Part shown: positions 44,252-56,365 of the stretch, piece by piece
How positions within the stretch are numbered: the stretch's first letter is position 1
How the letters are laid out: each line of letters begins with the position of its first letter
NCBI GenBank assembly: GCA_964036195.1
Contig: OZ038451.1
Span: forward strand, 9,800,529-9,864,528
Origin: Sphaerolaimus hirsutus
Taxonomy: Eukaryota; Nematoda; Chromadorea; Monhysterida; Sphaerolaimidae
DNA length: 64,000 nt
Reading direction: 5' to 3'
Made by a program: the position numbers and the translations under genes
Notes under the pieces: model-generated
What the model was told of the DNA's origin: nothing
Databases searched by the model: none
The model's input: the letters and a program-made list of their open reading frames with translations, nothing else

Positions 44252-44780
44252 ATACCGTATTCCTTCTAATAGAATGGCATACCTCCAATAGAAGCGCACC
44301 TACAATAGAACGGTAGGTTTTGGCACGGTTTTGCACTCGCGAAAACAATAGAACGGCAGGTTTTGGCACGGTTTTGCACTCGCGAAAACAATAGAACGGC
44401 AGGTTTTGGCACGGTTTTGCACACGCGAAAACAATAGAACGGCAGGTTTTGGCACGGTTTTGCACACGCGAAAACAATAGAACGGCAGCCTCCAATAGAA
44501 CGGCAGCCTCCAATAGAACGGCAGTTACCAATAGAACGGCAGCCTCCAATAGGACGGCAGCCTCCAATAGAACGGCAGTTACCAATAGAACGGCAGCCTC
44601 CAATAGAACGGCAGCCTCCAATAGAACGGCAGCCTCTAATAGGACGGCAGTCTCGAATAGAACGGCAGGTAGAAATTACGTTGGAAGAATGCGAAAGCAC
44701 GTAAATATTAGAAAAATAAAGAGAAAAAGGTTAATGAAAATTAGCATTATTAGCATCATCTTCTATTAGCAGAAATACGG
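44252..44780. mobile_element. Family S element with tandem arrays
   Basis: The ends are ACCGTATTCCTTCTAATAG and CTATTAGCAGAAATACGG. A 43-base unit containing TTTTGGCACGGTTTTGCAC is repeated four times (44290-44480). About ten 20-22 base units of CAATAGAACGGCAGCCTC follow. Reading frames through it are repeat artefacts. Confidence 0.8.
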
Positions 44781-45060
44781 AACTTATTCATATTTCAATG
44801 ATGGACGATTCAGATTGAAAAAGTGATAGCTATTCCATTAGTTTCTCCGTGACTCGATTATAGGTGCATGCCATATCGACTTACATTCATTTCACCGATA
44901 TGTAAATATTTGTCTTCCATGTTCGGATGATGTTCGGTTGTCGGTCTTCAACAAAATGTCCCCCTCCGAGTACGTGATCACTTTCCACTTTTAGCTCATG
45001 CGAATAGGTATGTATTTATTGATGCAAGAACGAAAATAAATCTATTCGTGTAACTATTAT

Positions 45061-45495
45061 ACCGTATTACCTCGGAATACCCCCATGGGGGTTTATTATT
45101 TCGCCAGCAAAATTTGAGGGGGGGGGTTAATTCGAGGGGGGGTTTATTCGAGGGGGGTTTATAATTTCCTCAGGAATTTTCGTAAGGACCGTAGTAAATA
45201 GTAGGCATTTTCATACCAAAAACAGGTAATAAATGTGTCCAAACAGGATATATTTGGACATAAAAACGTAGATAGCTACACAAACTAGTCTATGTGTAGC
45301 TGCAATGTAAATTAACAGTAATATACATCATGTACATTGCATACATGACGTATTTATTATGTACGTGACGTACATCATTCCGAAGGGGGGGGGGTATTTC
45401 GAGGGGGGGTATTATGTCCCCAGCCCATTTTTGAGGGGGGGGGGTTAATTCGAGGGGGGGTCAATTCAAGGGGGGATAATTCGAAGTAATACGGT
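45061..45495. mobile_element. Family R element
   Basis: The ends are ACCGTATTACCTCGGAATAC and AATTCGAAGTAATACGGT. G-run words alternate with TTATTCGAGG. The centre has a CATGTACATTGCATACATG-type palindrome. Confidence 0.8.
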
Positions 45496-45833
45496 AGATT
45501 AAATTTTTCAAAGCACTTTTTCGTCTACCCACAAGAAAACTACCTCCATAGCGCATTCACTCACTCTGACTTCTTTTGTGTTGGATCGTCACTTGTGTCA
45601 GTATATGTAAAATACCTATGCCATGAATGTATTACTCATTGTATAATAGCATAGGTGTTTACATACAAGCCATCCAAGGAAAATCACCTGCTGTACTAAA
45701 TAAAGCCATAGATAGCACAATTGGTTGCCATGGGGCTGGCTGTCCTAGCTAGAATATCTTTGGGACCGTCAGGTGTCAAACCTGTTCAACGGGTGAGGAA
45801 TATGTCGGCACCCTCCCAATCAAAGAGTTATCT

Positions 45834-46028
45834 GATGGCACTCCCGCACCCTGTAAAGTGTAAAGTTTTAACTGAAAAGTGTCAAATGTCATGTAAAATG
45901 TCAATTAATACAAAATATTTTATTACTGAACTTTTGATACTTTGTATGATAATTGATAAATTTGTATGACATTTGAAATGAGATTGAACACTTGGCTTCA
46001 CACTTTACAGGCCGTGGGACTGGCACCT
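45834..46028. mobile_element. Family Q element, intergenic
   Basis: The ends are GATGGCACTCCCGCACCCTG and CCGTGGGACTGGCACC. A second partial Q (GGTGCCAATCCCAGACAC) abuts it from 46028 to about 46130. Confidence 0.75.
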
Positions 46029-46137
46029 GGTGCCAATCCCAGACACTATAAAGTGTAAAGTAAATATCAAATGTCGCGTAAAATGTCATGCAATGTGCCA
46101 ATTATCAGTTGTGTCTTGATTTTAGATGCATCTAACA

Positions 46138-46280
46138 CTGTTGTTAAAATGTATGTACCCAAAACTTACGTACACTTAAGTACTGACTAAATACGTTTAC
46201 GTTTCCTCCGAAAAAGTACCTGTACTCGCTTTTGCATATACTTTTCTCGACTATTCGAGTACAGAAAACGTATTTCCGAA
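46138..46280. mobile_element. Family I fragment
   Basis: It begins ACTGTTGTTAAAATGTATG and carries TACGTTTCCTCCGAAAAAG and GTACAGAAAACGTATTTCC. The other end is absent. Confidence 0.55.
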
Positions 46281-46350
46281 AGTTAATGTTGGAAATAAAA
46301 ACTGAACACTGTTTTTTATCTGCGTAGGTTCTCTTGTTAAATCTTTAATG

Positions 46351-46522
46351 TACCGTAAATGCTCTATTAGTACGACCCCCCTCCAGTAAAGCGACCCCTC
46401 CAACAGTGCGACCCCCTTGGGCACGCTGTGTAAGTATAATGCGACCCCCTCCAATAAAGCGACCCCTCCAATAATGTGCTGAAAACAATTAGCGACAGTC
46501 GCCTTAATAAAGCATTTACGGT
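46351..46522. mobile_element. Small element with ACCGTAAATGC ends
   Basis: The ends are ACCGTAAATGCTCTATTA and TAATAAAGCATTTACGGT. The arms use CCTCCAGTAAAGCGACCCC words. The layout is like R and S with a different word. Confidence 0.7.
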
Positions 46523-46930
46523 ATTTATGTTGGGGAAGTAAAAATAAGGACGGCACAACCAAATCTAATGGACGTAAGCTTCCTATGCATGTAAACCCGC
46601 TCGGCATGCAGACCCGTTCCAGGGGTATCCATTCGGGGGGGGGGGCAGCCCCCAAATCGATCGGCTATCTATCTACCAATCCCTATCCCCCCGGTTACAA
46701 ATAGAGATCCTTGTTTAGTTGAAGTATTGATGTGTGAAGAAAACGTTTTCTGATTTTCGAGTTTTTGTTTGCCATCGAAACATTGTAGTGTGCCACCGTA
46801 GTAGTAATTGCTTGCTTAGATGAGTTGTTGTGTGGCTTGAACACTTTATTATAACTCGAATGTTATAATAGGTACCTATTTCCTAACGAACCCCTAACTG
46901 GGTAAATAAATACATTAACAGTAATCGTGA

Positions 46931-47217
46931 TTAGCATTGAAAAAATCTCTGTGAGATTTATATTTAAAAATCTCAGAAAATATAAGATTTTTTGAGATTT
47001 ATATTTTTTCCACGATTTTCCAGAGAGATTTAATTATATTTTCTTTTTGAGAGATTTTCTGAGATCTTTAAAAATATCAGAAAATCTCTCAAATTCTGAT
47101 ATTTATATTTTTTTCTCCAGGTTTTTGAGAGAGATTTAATTATATTTTATTCTTGATAGATTTTCTGAGATTATATTTAACTATATTTCCCAAAAATAGA
47201 TGATTTTTCAATGCTAA
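46931..47217. mobile_element. Family U element with 6-bp duplication
   Basis: The ends are TTAGCATTGAAAAAATCTCT and TTTTTCAATGCTAA. TCGTGA is present at 46925-46930 and again at 47218-47223. AATCTCAGAAAATATAAG-type words and complements fill the arms. Confidence 0.82.
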
Positions 47218-47224
47218 TCGTGAT

Positions 47225-47395
47225 TAGTGATGTAAAAAGCGCCAGACTTTTGGCGCCAAGCGCCAAAAGCGCGATGGCGCTTTTGGCATGTGAGCGCCAA
47301 GCGCCAATGGCGCCACAGCAAAATAGCGCCAAGCGCCAAAAGCGCCATGGCGCTTTTTGCTTTGGCGCTAGCGCCATGGCGCTTTTACATCACTA
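47225..47395. mobile_element. Family C element (GCGCCA words)
   Basis: The ends are TAGTGATGTAAAAAGCGCC and GGCGCTTTTACATCACTA. The duplication ATCGTGAT is perfect (47217-47224, 47396-47403). It landed directly at the edge of the U element. The arms are GCGCCAAAAGCGCC words. Confidence 0.9.
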
Positions 47396-47478
47396 ATCGT
47401 GATACCTGCGTACTGGGATGTGCAATGTAAGCAGTGCAGTGCAGTTCACGCAAGTGCAGTGTCATTTTCCACATTTGG

Positions 47479-47607
47479 CCGACACACACTCTAGTTTACA
47501 ACGACACCAAATGGCAACTGGTTCTGATCCCAATTCAGCAAGCTTTGAATTGGGATCGGTACCAGTTCACAATTAGTGCCGTTGTGAACTAGGTGTGTAG
47601 GCAGGGC
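47479..47607. mobile_element. Family P element
   Basis: The left end is GCCGACACACACTCTAGTTT and the right is GTTGTGAACTAGGTGTGTAGGC. It has CAACTGGTTCTGATCCCAATTC arms. Confidence 0.7.
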
Positions 47608-48610
47608 CATTCCAACGCAGAAACAGGGGAGATTTGAAGGTTAAGCTAACTGACAGTTAAATAATATGTTATGCATACTTTGTGCACGAGTTCAGGTGTA
47701 TTATTAGCACTGGCACTAAGACTATTATTATTGTTTGAATGTCCCTAGCAACAAAATAACATTGGCTGAGATCAAGTCGGATGTGCGTCACATTTGATAC
47801 CTATTTAGTTAGATGCATTAATTCCAAAAAATTATGTTTCAACCTTTATGTGCACAGTAAGCCAGCACTGTAAGCCCCTCAAAATGGGCACTATAAATTA
47901 ATAACCCCCCCCCTCGAAATACCCCCCCCCCCAATTGAGTGTTAAGAGAACGTCAATGACAGAAGCTGCGGTGTATGACCCGTGCAATGGAAAACACACG
48001 TTAAAAACGATGATTGTGTTACGTTAGAACATGGTTGATACCATCTACATACTTATATAAGGCTGTAGACTCTTATACATAGTGGTTTTTGGTGCATTTT
48101 ACTAGGTCTGCGTACGTTTTTAGTACTGGGAGTTGAAAAAATTCTGGCGAATTACCCCCCTCGAAATACCCCCCCGAAATACCCCCCTCAAAATTCTCAC
48201 TGTGAAAAAAACCCTGGGTTTTTTTATGAGGAAATACGGTATTTACATCAAACGTCACACCGCGCATACAAGCAAGTAAATATCAGCAGCTAAAATTTTA
48301 GGCACATTTAAAAAATACGCGCAAAATATCCGTTCAAACGAATACACTATTATAGGTCTGATACTGTTTTTTATCAATTCCAAACGGCCATTTTTGCCTG
48401 ACAGGTACCAAATACAGCTAAATACCGAACTAGCTACAGCGCATGCTATTACTTTACATGCTTTAAAATGATTGGATTGACCGATCTGCCGCCTGACTGC
48501 TATGCGGCGCCACCGGAATCTCCACCAGCTGGTGCAGGTGATTTTGTAGGGGTTCCCACCTTTGTGGTGCTCGGATGTCCATAGGGGTTAATGAATGTCA
48601 GGTTCGGGGG
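47608..48610. other. Half R element and unique sequence, no gene
   Basis: From about 47895 to 48241 CCCCCCTCGAAATACC words lead to GAGGAAATACGGTA, a family R right end with a decayed left. Otherwise nothing is recognised. Confidence 0.45.
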
Positions 48611-48792
48611 TACAGTTCAAACGGGACCAGTTCTGTGGGCCGGGCCCAAAAACTTGTTTGTTGGGACCGGACCGGTACCGACTACCAGGATCGTGTCGGA
48701 TGTCGGTACCGGTGTCGGGCGGGACCGGAACCGCATCAGGCCCGGAAATTTGCCGAGTCATCTACCGGGACCGTGGTGCAGTTTGAACACTA
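48611..48792. mobile_element. GGGACCGG-word element with CAGTTCAAACGGG ends
   Basis: The left end is CAGTTCAAACGGGACC and the right is CGTGGTGCAGTTTGAACAC. The arms repeat GGGACCGG/CCGGTACCG. The terminal AGTTCAAAC resembles families A and E. Confidence 0.6.
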
Positions 48793-48921
48793 CTCCGGTG
48801 AATTACAGACTGCGGCGCCTGGGATTGTAAAATCAGCCAAAGGGCGCCGCACCATGGCTAGCTCATTTATTTTATTGGTGCTCTCTTTCTGTGGAACACC
48901 TAACGCCTGGCGCTATTAGCG

Positions 48922-48998
48922 CTTGGTACCCTTATTTCTGGCTTGGTACCCTTATTTCTGGCTTGGTGCCCTTATTTCTGGTATGGTGCCCTTTTCCA
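48922..48998. repeat. Tandem repeat, 20-base unit
   Basis: Four consecutive copies of GCTTGGTACCCTTATTTCTG with minor changes (TACC to TGCC in the later copies). Confidence 0.85.
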
Positions 48999-49251
48999 TC
49001 ACTAGCGCTAAACAACTGGTAAAATAATTATTTGGTAAAATATTCACAAAACTATATCTATATCTCAATATCTCACAAAAACGGGGATGTACCGGCCGTA
49101 AAGTAGAGGGTGCTACTTAAGCCGGGCATCATTACGGCAGAGTTGTTAAAAGTACTGAACTTTTTTTCAAAGTAAACGTAAACGTAAAGTATTTTATTTT
49201 TAGTCAGACCTGAGTACAGATTTTCTACTTTTACGCTCTGTAAAAGGTGAG

Positions 49252-51110
49252 TAGTGATGTTAAAGGCACCGGGAAAAATGGCACCGCACCGCACCGGCAC
49301 CTTTGCCAACGCATGAAAAGGGCACCTGGCACCCTGGGGCACCGGCCAGAAAATGGCACCGCACCGCACCGGCACCGGTGCCATTCGGAAAAAATGGCAC
49401 CGGCACCGAAGGGCACCGGCGGGTTGTCGGTGCTAGCACCGAAAGGCACCGCACCAGGCTGTGATTTCCGAAGTAAATATCGGGCAGTTTCTCAGTGGCG
49501 ACTAGTGATGTGAAAGCGCCATGGCGCTGGCGCCTGGCGCTAGCGCCAAAGCAAAAAGCGCCATGGCGCTTTTGGCGCTTGGCGCCATTTTGCTGTGGCG
49601 CCATTGGCGCTTGGCGCTGGACTTTTGAAAAGCGCCATGGCGCTTTTGGCGCTTGGCGCTATAGTGCCGTGGCGCCATTGGCGCTTGGCGCTAGTGTTTT
49701 TAAAAGCGCCAAAAAATCGCCACATAGTTGACCATTTTCTGCATTAATTGATGCAGAAAAATGTGTGTAAAATGCAATTTTGCAAAACATTTACATTCTA
49801 AAATCTACATTCTGCATTCCCACTTCTAATTGTTTATAGTGATTGGTATTTTCACTGCTTGCTTTGTATAAAGAATGTTACAACAATGTGATGCGATAAA
49901 TTATGCATCATATCACAGATAGTGATGAGTTTTAAAATTGTCTTGTTTTGTTATTGATGTGGTATATTGGATATCACAGTAGGGTGTGATCACTTCTCAT
50001 GGAACTGCAGGTGTGCAGGGTCTCCAGTGGGGGGGGGGGCTGGGCTGGTACTACCACCCCAATCGGCCAGCTATCTAACCCATCTATCTTGAGGCGAATT
50101 TTTTTCGGCTACTATAACCTGGTGCACAAGTTATTGACACACGGCAACACAAGTTATCGAAATTGAAGAAAATGGTACTGTGTGTCTCACCTGTACCATT
50201 AAAAGCAAAATCATTTTGGCGCTGGCGCCATTGGCGCTTGGCGCCATGGGCTCCTGGCGCCTTTGGCGCTTGGCGCTATGGTTAGGGAAAGCGCCATGGC
50301 GCTTTTGGCGCTTGGCGCCAATTTGCTGTGGCGCCTTTGGCGCCTGGCGCTAAAGTTTGAAAAGCGCCATGGCGCTTTTGGCGCTTGGCGCCAAAAGTCT
50401 GGCGCTTTTCACATCACTAGTGGCGACACCTTCGGAAGTGCATATTTCCATGAATTTTCCACCGATTTTGATGGTTAAGCACTTAAAATGATCAGAATTA
50501 TGTGGTGATCACTTTTATGAAGCAATTACAGTGATTCCAAATGAACGATAAAATATTTAATCACTACATTGCCCTTAGCCACTATTGTCTACTGATCGGA
50601 GTCGTTGCTGTACAGAGAACGGAACTATCTCTGTCATAAACTGACAACAAATTTTGAACAAAAAAGTAAAACAAATATAAAATATAAAAATGATTTAAAA
50701 TTCAACAAAATTTTAGATTCGCTCATCAGATCACGTATCAGGTATAATGGATTTCACAGTAAGTATATTTATTTGATGGGATGTTTACAAAATAAGCCAA
50801 AAAACGGTTGGGTAAATATATTGCTGTTTTTTGAAATATGAATAAGCACATATTTACAAAATTGCAGAGCACATGAAGCCTTCGCCGGTGCCTTTCCCGG
50901 TGCCTTTTACTTTGGCCTGGTGCTAGCACCTTTGGCACCGGCAAAAAAATGGCACCGCACCGCACCGGCACCGGTGCTATTCTGAAAAAAATGGCACCGG
51001 CACCGGCAGGGCACCCCTGAAGATTGCAATGGCACCGCACCAGCACCGGTGCTGGTGCCCTTCGGTGCCGAGCACCGGGGCACCGGTGCCCCGGTGGCTT
51101 TACATCACTA
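49252..51110. mobile_element. Family D element (GGCACC words) nested in I
   Basis: The ends are TAGTGATGTTAAAGGCACC and GGTGGCTTTACATCACTA. The duplication AAGGTGAG is perfect (49244-49251, 51111-51118). The arms are GGCACCGCACCG words. Confidence 0.92.
49503..50419. mobile_element. Family C element nested in D
   Basis: The ends are TAGTGATGTGAAAGCGCC and GGCGCTTTTCACATCACTA. The duplication GTGGCGAC is perfect (49495-49502, 50420-50427). It is larger than the copy at 47225, with an AT-rich centre and a CC-like fragment near 50018-50090. Confidence 0.92.
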
Positions 51111-51363
51111 AAGGTGAGTAAACGTAAATATCTGTAAATACTCGTTTTCTGTACTCGCGTACTTTCAAAAGTACGCGAGTAACTGAGTACCGGTATTTTT
51201 CGGGAGGAAACGTAAACGTATTTACGCAGCACTCGAGTATACGTATTTATCGAGTAAACGTAAATACGTTTGTACAACTATGCATTACGGCCGGATTTAC
51301 TTTACGGTCGGGTTTACTTAACGGCCGAGATCTCGCCCACAAAAACACCCCCACCAATCGCAG

Positions 51364-52297
51364 CCGTGTGCGGTCACAAGAGCCGCTACCTAACCACGTC
51401 CGACATGGGCGACGCCAAGGCGCAGCACGCTCGCCGCCGCTCCACCCCGCAGAGGTCCAGGGAGTCTGATGTCCTGTGGGCGGGCTTGATTCACACTCAG
51501 GCCAGGATGCCCATGCATGATAAGGCGGATAAGTTGATTATGCAGGTTGGGTGGTGCGACTTTGGGGGTGAGAAGTTGATTGTGAGAACTGCGGCCATGT
51601 CTTGTACCCGGCAAAAAAATCCATCAAGTAGCTTTACATATCCTATAATATTTACCTCCAAGATACCACTGGAATTGGAGTTACGTAGGTATTTAGATAT
51701 AATCCAAAGGAGTTCGGCAAGGTCTACAACACCGCATACCATATTTCACTAATCAAAAATATAGAACGTTCAGTGCGAAGCATGCGATCAACACCGAATT
51801 GTTTTTCAAATGGATCACTTGTTATAAGCATCTGAATCTGGCTGAAGTCCCGCACACTCTAGTGTTTCGTAAAATGTCAAAACTCACACAAGTTTGTAAA
51901 ACGTCATGCAAAGTATCAAAAGTTCAACTGTAAAATCTATTTTTTCTTCTATTCATTGAAATTTTACACGACATTTGTTACTTTACCTTACACTTCACAG
52001 GGCTTCTAAAGGACATCTGAATAATCCCAAACTTTTTCTTTCATTTTCCAGACCACAACATCCACAACAGTGCACCACAGCTACGAAACGAACCCCACTG
52101 TGAAGGTGGACAATGTGGACTTTGGGAGCGACAAAAATGATCATTGCGACGCGAAAAACACAAACAATGATAAGAGTGGTGGGAATGAAGGAGTGAATGA
52201 ACAAGGAAATGGTGATTACTTGAAGCAGCCCGGATTTTTTAGTAAACTTTTGAAACGCCGGCATTCGTCTGCCAGTGTGAACAAAGGTGTAAAATGA
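51364..52297 (+). CDS. Unrecognised gene, two 3'-terminal exons
   Basis: Exon 51364-51545 follows the acceptor CCACCAATCGCAG and ends ATGCAG|GTTGGG. Exon 52052-52297 follows TTTTCCAG and ends at TGA. The join is phase 0, and together they give about 142 residues. The first exon is Arg/Ser-rich around MGDAKAQHARRRSTPQRS, then DKADKLIMQ. The last exon is acidic and Asn/Gly-rich, ending LLKRRHSSASVNKGVK, which looks like a disordered cytoplasmic or nuclear tail. Codon third positions are GC-rich in the first exon, as in neighbouring genes. No family recognised. Upstream exons, if any, lie beyond the J/I/D/C nest. A start at the ATG at 51408 is possible. Confidence 0.55.
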
Positions 52298-52330
52298 ATT
52301 TCTGTCGATACAACTTTCACAATGACGTAC

Positions 52331-52740
52331 AGTATTTCGTCGAATTAACCCCCCCCCCCTCGAAATATCCCGAGATCTGGTGCCAGTTCCGCAAAATGAG
52401 GAGTGAGAAGTGAAATGGCAAAGGCGAAGTGAAATGGCAAGTGAATTCGCAAAAGCGAAGTAAAAAATAAAAAGTAATTTCCCTTCGCTTTTGCCAATTT
52501 CCTTCTCAATTCACTTGCCATTTCACTCCGCCTTTGCTTTTTTACTTCGCCTTTGCCACTTCACTTCGCACATCTCATTCTGCGGAACTGTCCCCTGAGC
52601 AATATGGGGAAATAATAACCCCATTGAAATGCCCCCACTCTGGCGTATTTCTTCTTATAGAAGAGCGCCGTTCTATTTTTTGTCAACTTTTTTTACCTGC
52701 CGTTCCATTGGAGACTGTCTGGGGTATTTAGAGGAAATAC
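52331..52740. mobile_element. Family R element interrupted by AA
   Basis: The left arm is GTATTTCGTCGAATTAACCC and the right GGGTATTTAGAGGAAATAC. Family AA is inserted at 52377-52597, with ends CTGGTGCCAGTTCCGC and GCGGAACTGTCCCC. Confidence 0.65.
52377..52597. mobile_element. Family AA element in R
   Basis: The ends are CTGGTGCCAGTTCCGC and TGCGGAACTGTCCCCTG. GCGAAGTGAAATGGC words and complements fill the arms. Confidence 0.78.
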
Positions 52741-53436
52741 CTACGATATTTAAATACATCATATCATATTTACGCATTTTACGTACTTTTACTGCTGTGG
52801 TTCCCAATTCTTGGCTTTTTAAAGTGTGTTAAACTGTTTAGTTCGCTTGACTTTTAACAGACTGAAATGATTGGCAAATGACCTGACATATTTCGATCTG
52901 ACAAGTGAATTTTTAGCCTTCAAAAGCGTTGTGTTCTTTAGATTTCTAATTTCCGGATTTGTAGTTCCGCATACAAAAATGTTCGAACGCCTAACTCAAA
53001 ATACATATCAGTGTACCGCCCGCTACTGTGTTGTGAATTCTAATAAAAATCTCTACAACTATTGTAATTCTGATGTTAATTTGATGAAGAAAGCTAAAAA
53101 GTTTCATTTGGCTGTTAATTCTATGGGCGATTTTTGTTGCCACTGCGATGAGTTTAAAACGTGAAAAATCAACGTCACGTCACCCGAACATATTTTAGTC
53201 TTCTTGCGTAAACTACTACGCGTGTGTAATTTGCGCGGCGATGTTCTGAAAATCTAGGGATGTACAAACGCCTGGCGCCGCTTATCCGAAAAACAAATCA
53301 GACAAACGAGCACGAGAACAACATTTATGTCTAAAAAAGGCGGAGTCTACACAACTACTTGCCACCATCGTCAAAAATTCACAAAAAATAAATTTCACAA
53401 AGAAAGTCAGTGGTCTCTCGATTCTAACCACCGAAA
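52741..53436. other. RPS23 upstream region with a small open frame
   Basis: A 97-codon plus-strand frame (52871-53164) contains Cys-rich sequence YQCTARYCVVNS and CCHCDEF but no recognised family. It could be an exon of the upstream gene or chance. The RPS23 promoter and 5' untranslated region should lie in 53200-53436. The pyrimidine-rich GGTCTCTCGATTC at 53412 could be a TOP-like transcript start (inference). Confidence 0.35.
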
Positions 53437-56137
<2,701 letters not shown>

Positions 56138-56138
<1 letters not shown>

Positions 56139-56143
56139 ATAAA
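56138..56143 (+). promoter_or_regulatory. RPS23 poly(A) signal
   Basis: AATAAA immediately at the RPS23 stop codon. Confidence 0.6.
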
Positions 56144-56365
56144 ATCGATCTATAGATTTTTCCCGTTGCATCCTTACGCTGTTAATTGTTCAGTCGATTT
56201 ATATGCGTTTTTATGCGCATTTGTTGTTCCTTTCTCGTTAACGCGTTGTCACTTTGAGCTGTCATGAAGTTTCTATAAAATTATTTGCCTGGTCGATCAC
56301 AGCGCTGAAACGAAAATTCCGTCGCCAAAATTCTTTCTAAAATTTGACGTGAAGATAAAGTAAAA

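Larger units (their letters stand above)
49138..51282. mobile_element. Family I element nested in J
   Basis: The ends are CAGAGTTGTTAAAAGTACTG and CGTTTGTACAACTATG. The duplication CATTACGG is perfect (49130-49137, 51283-51290). Its interior is split by D. Confidence 0.92.
49086..51325. mobile_element. Family J element, outermost layer of a nest
   Basis: The left part is ACCGGCCGTAAAGTAGAGGG and the right closes ACTTAACGGCCGAGATC. A family I element is inserted at CATTACGG, the same site as in the J copy at 5260. The right edge is about 40 bases upstream of the next exon (51364). Confidence 0.75.

Noticed and set aside
44290-44640. CRISPR-like regularly spaced repeats
   Set aside because: Units are contiguous tandem repeats without unique spacers, in an animal genome.
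44238-44769. Open frames with AVLLEAAVLLE or NRTAASNRTAA repeats
   Set aside because: Translations of the S-element word array on both strands; no protein signal.
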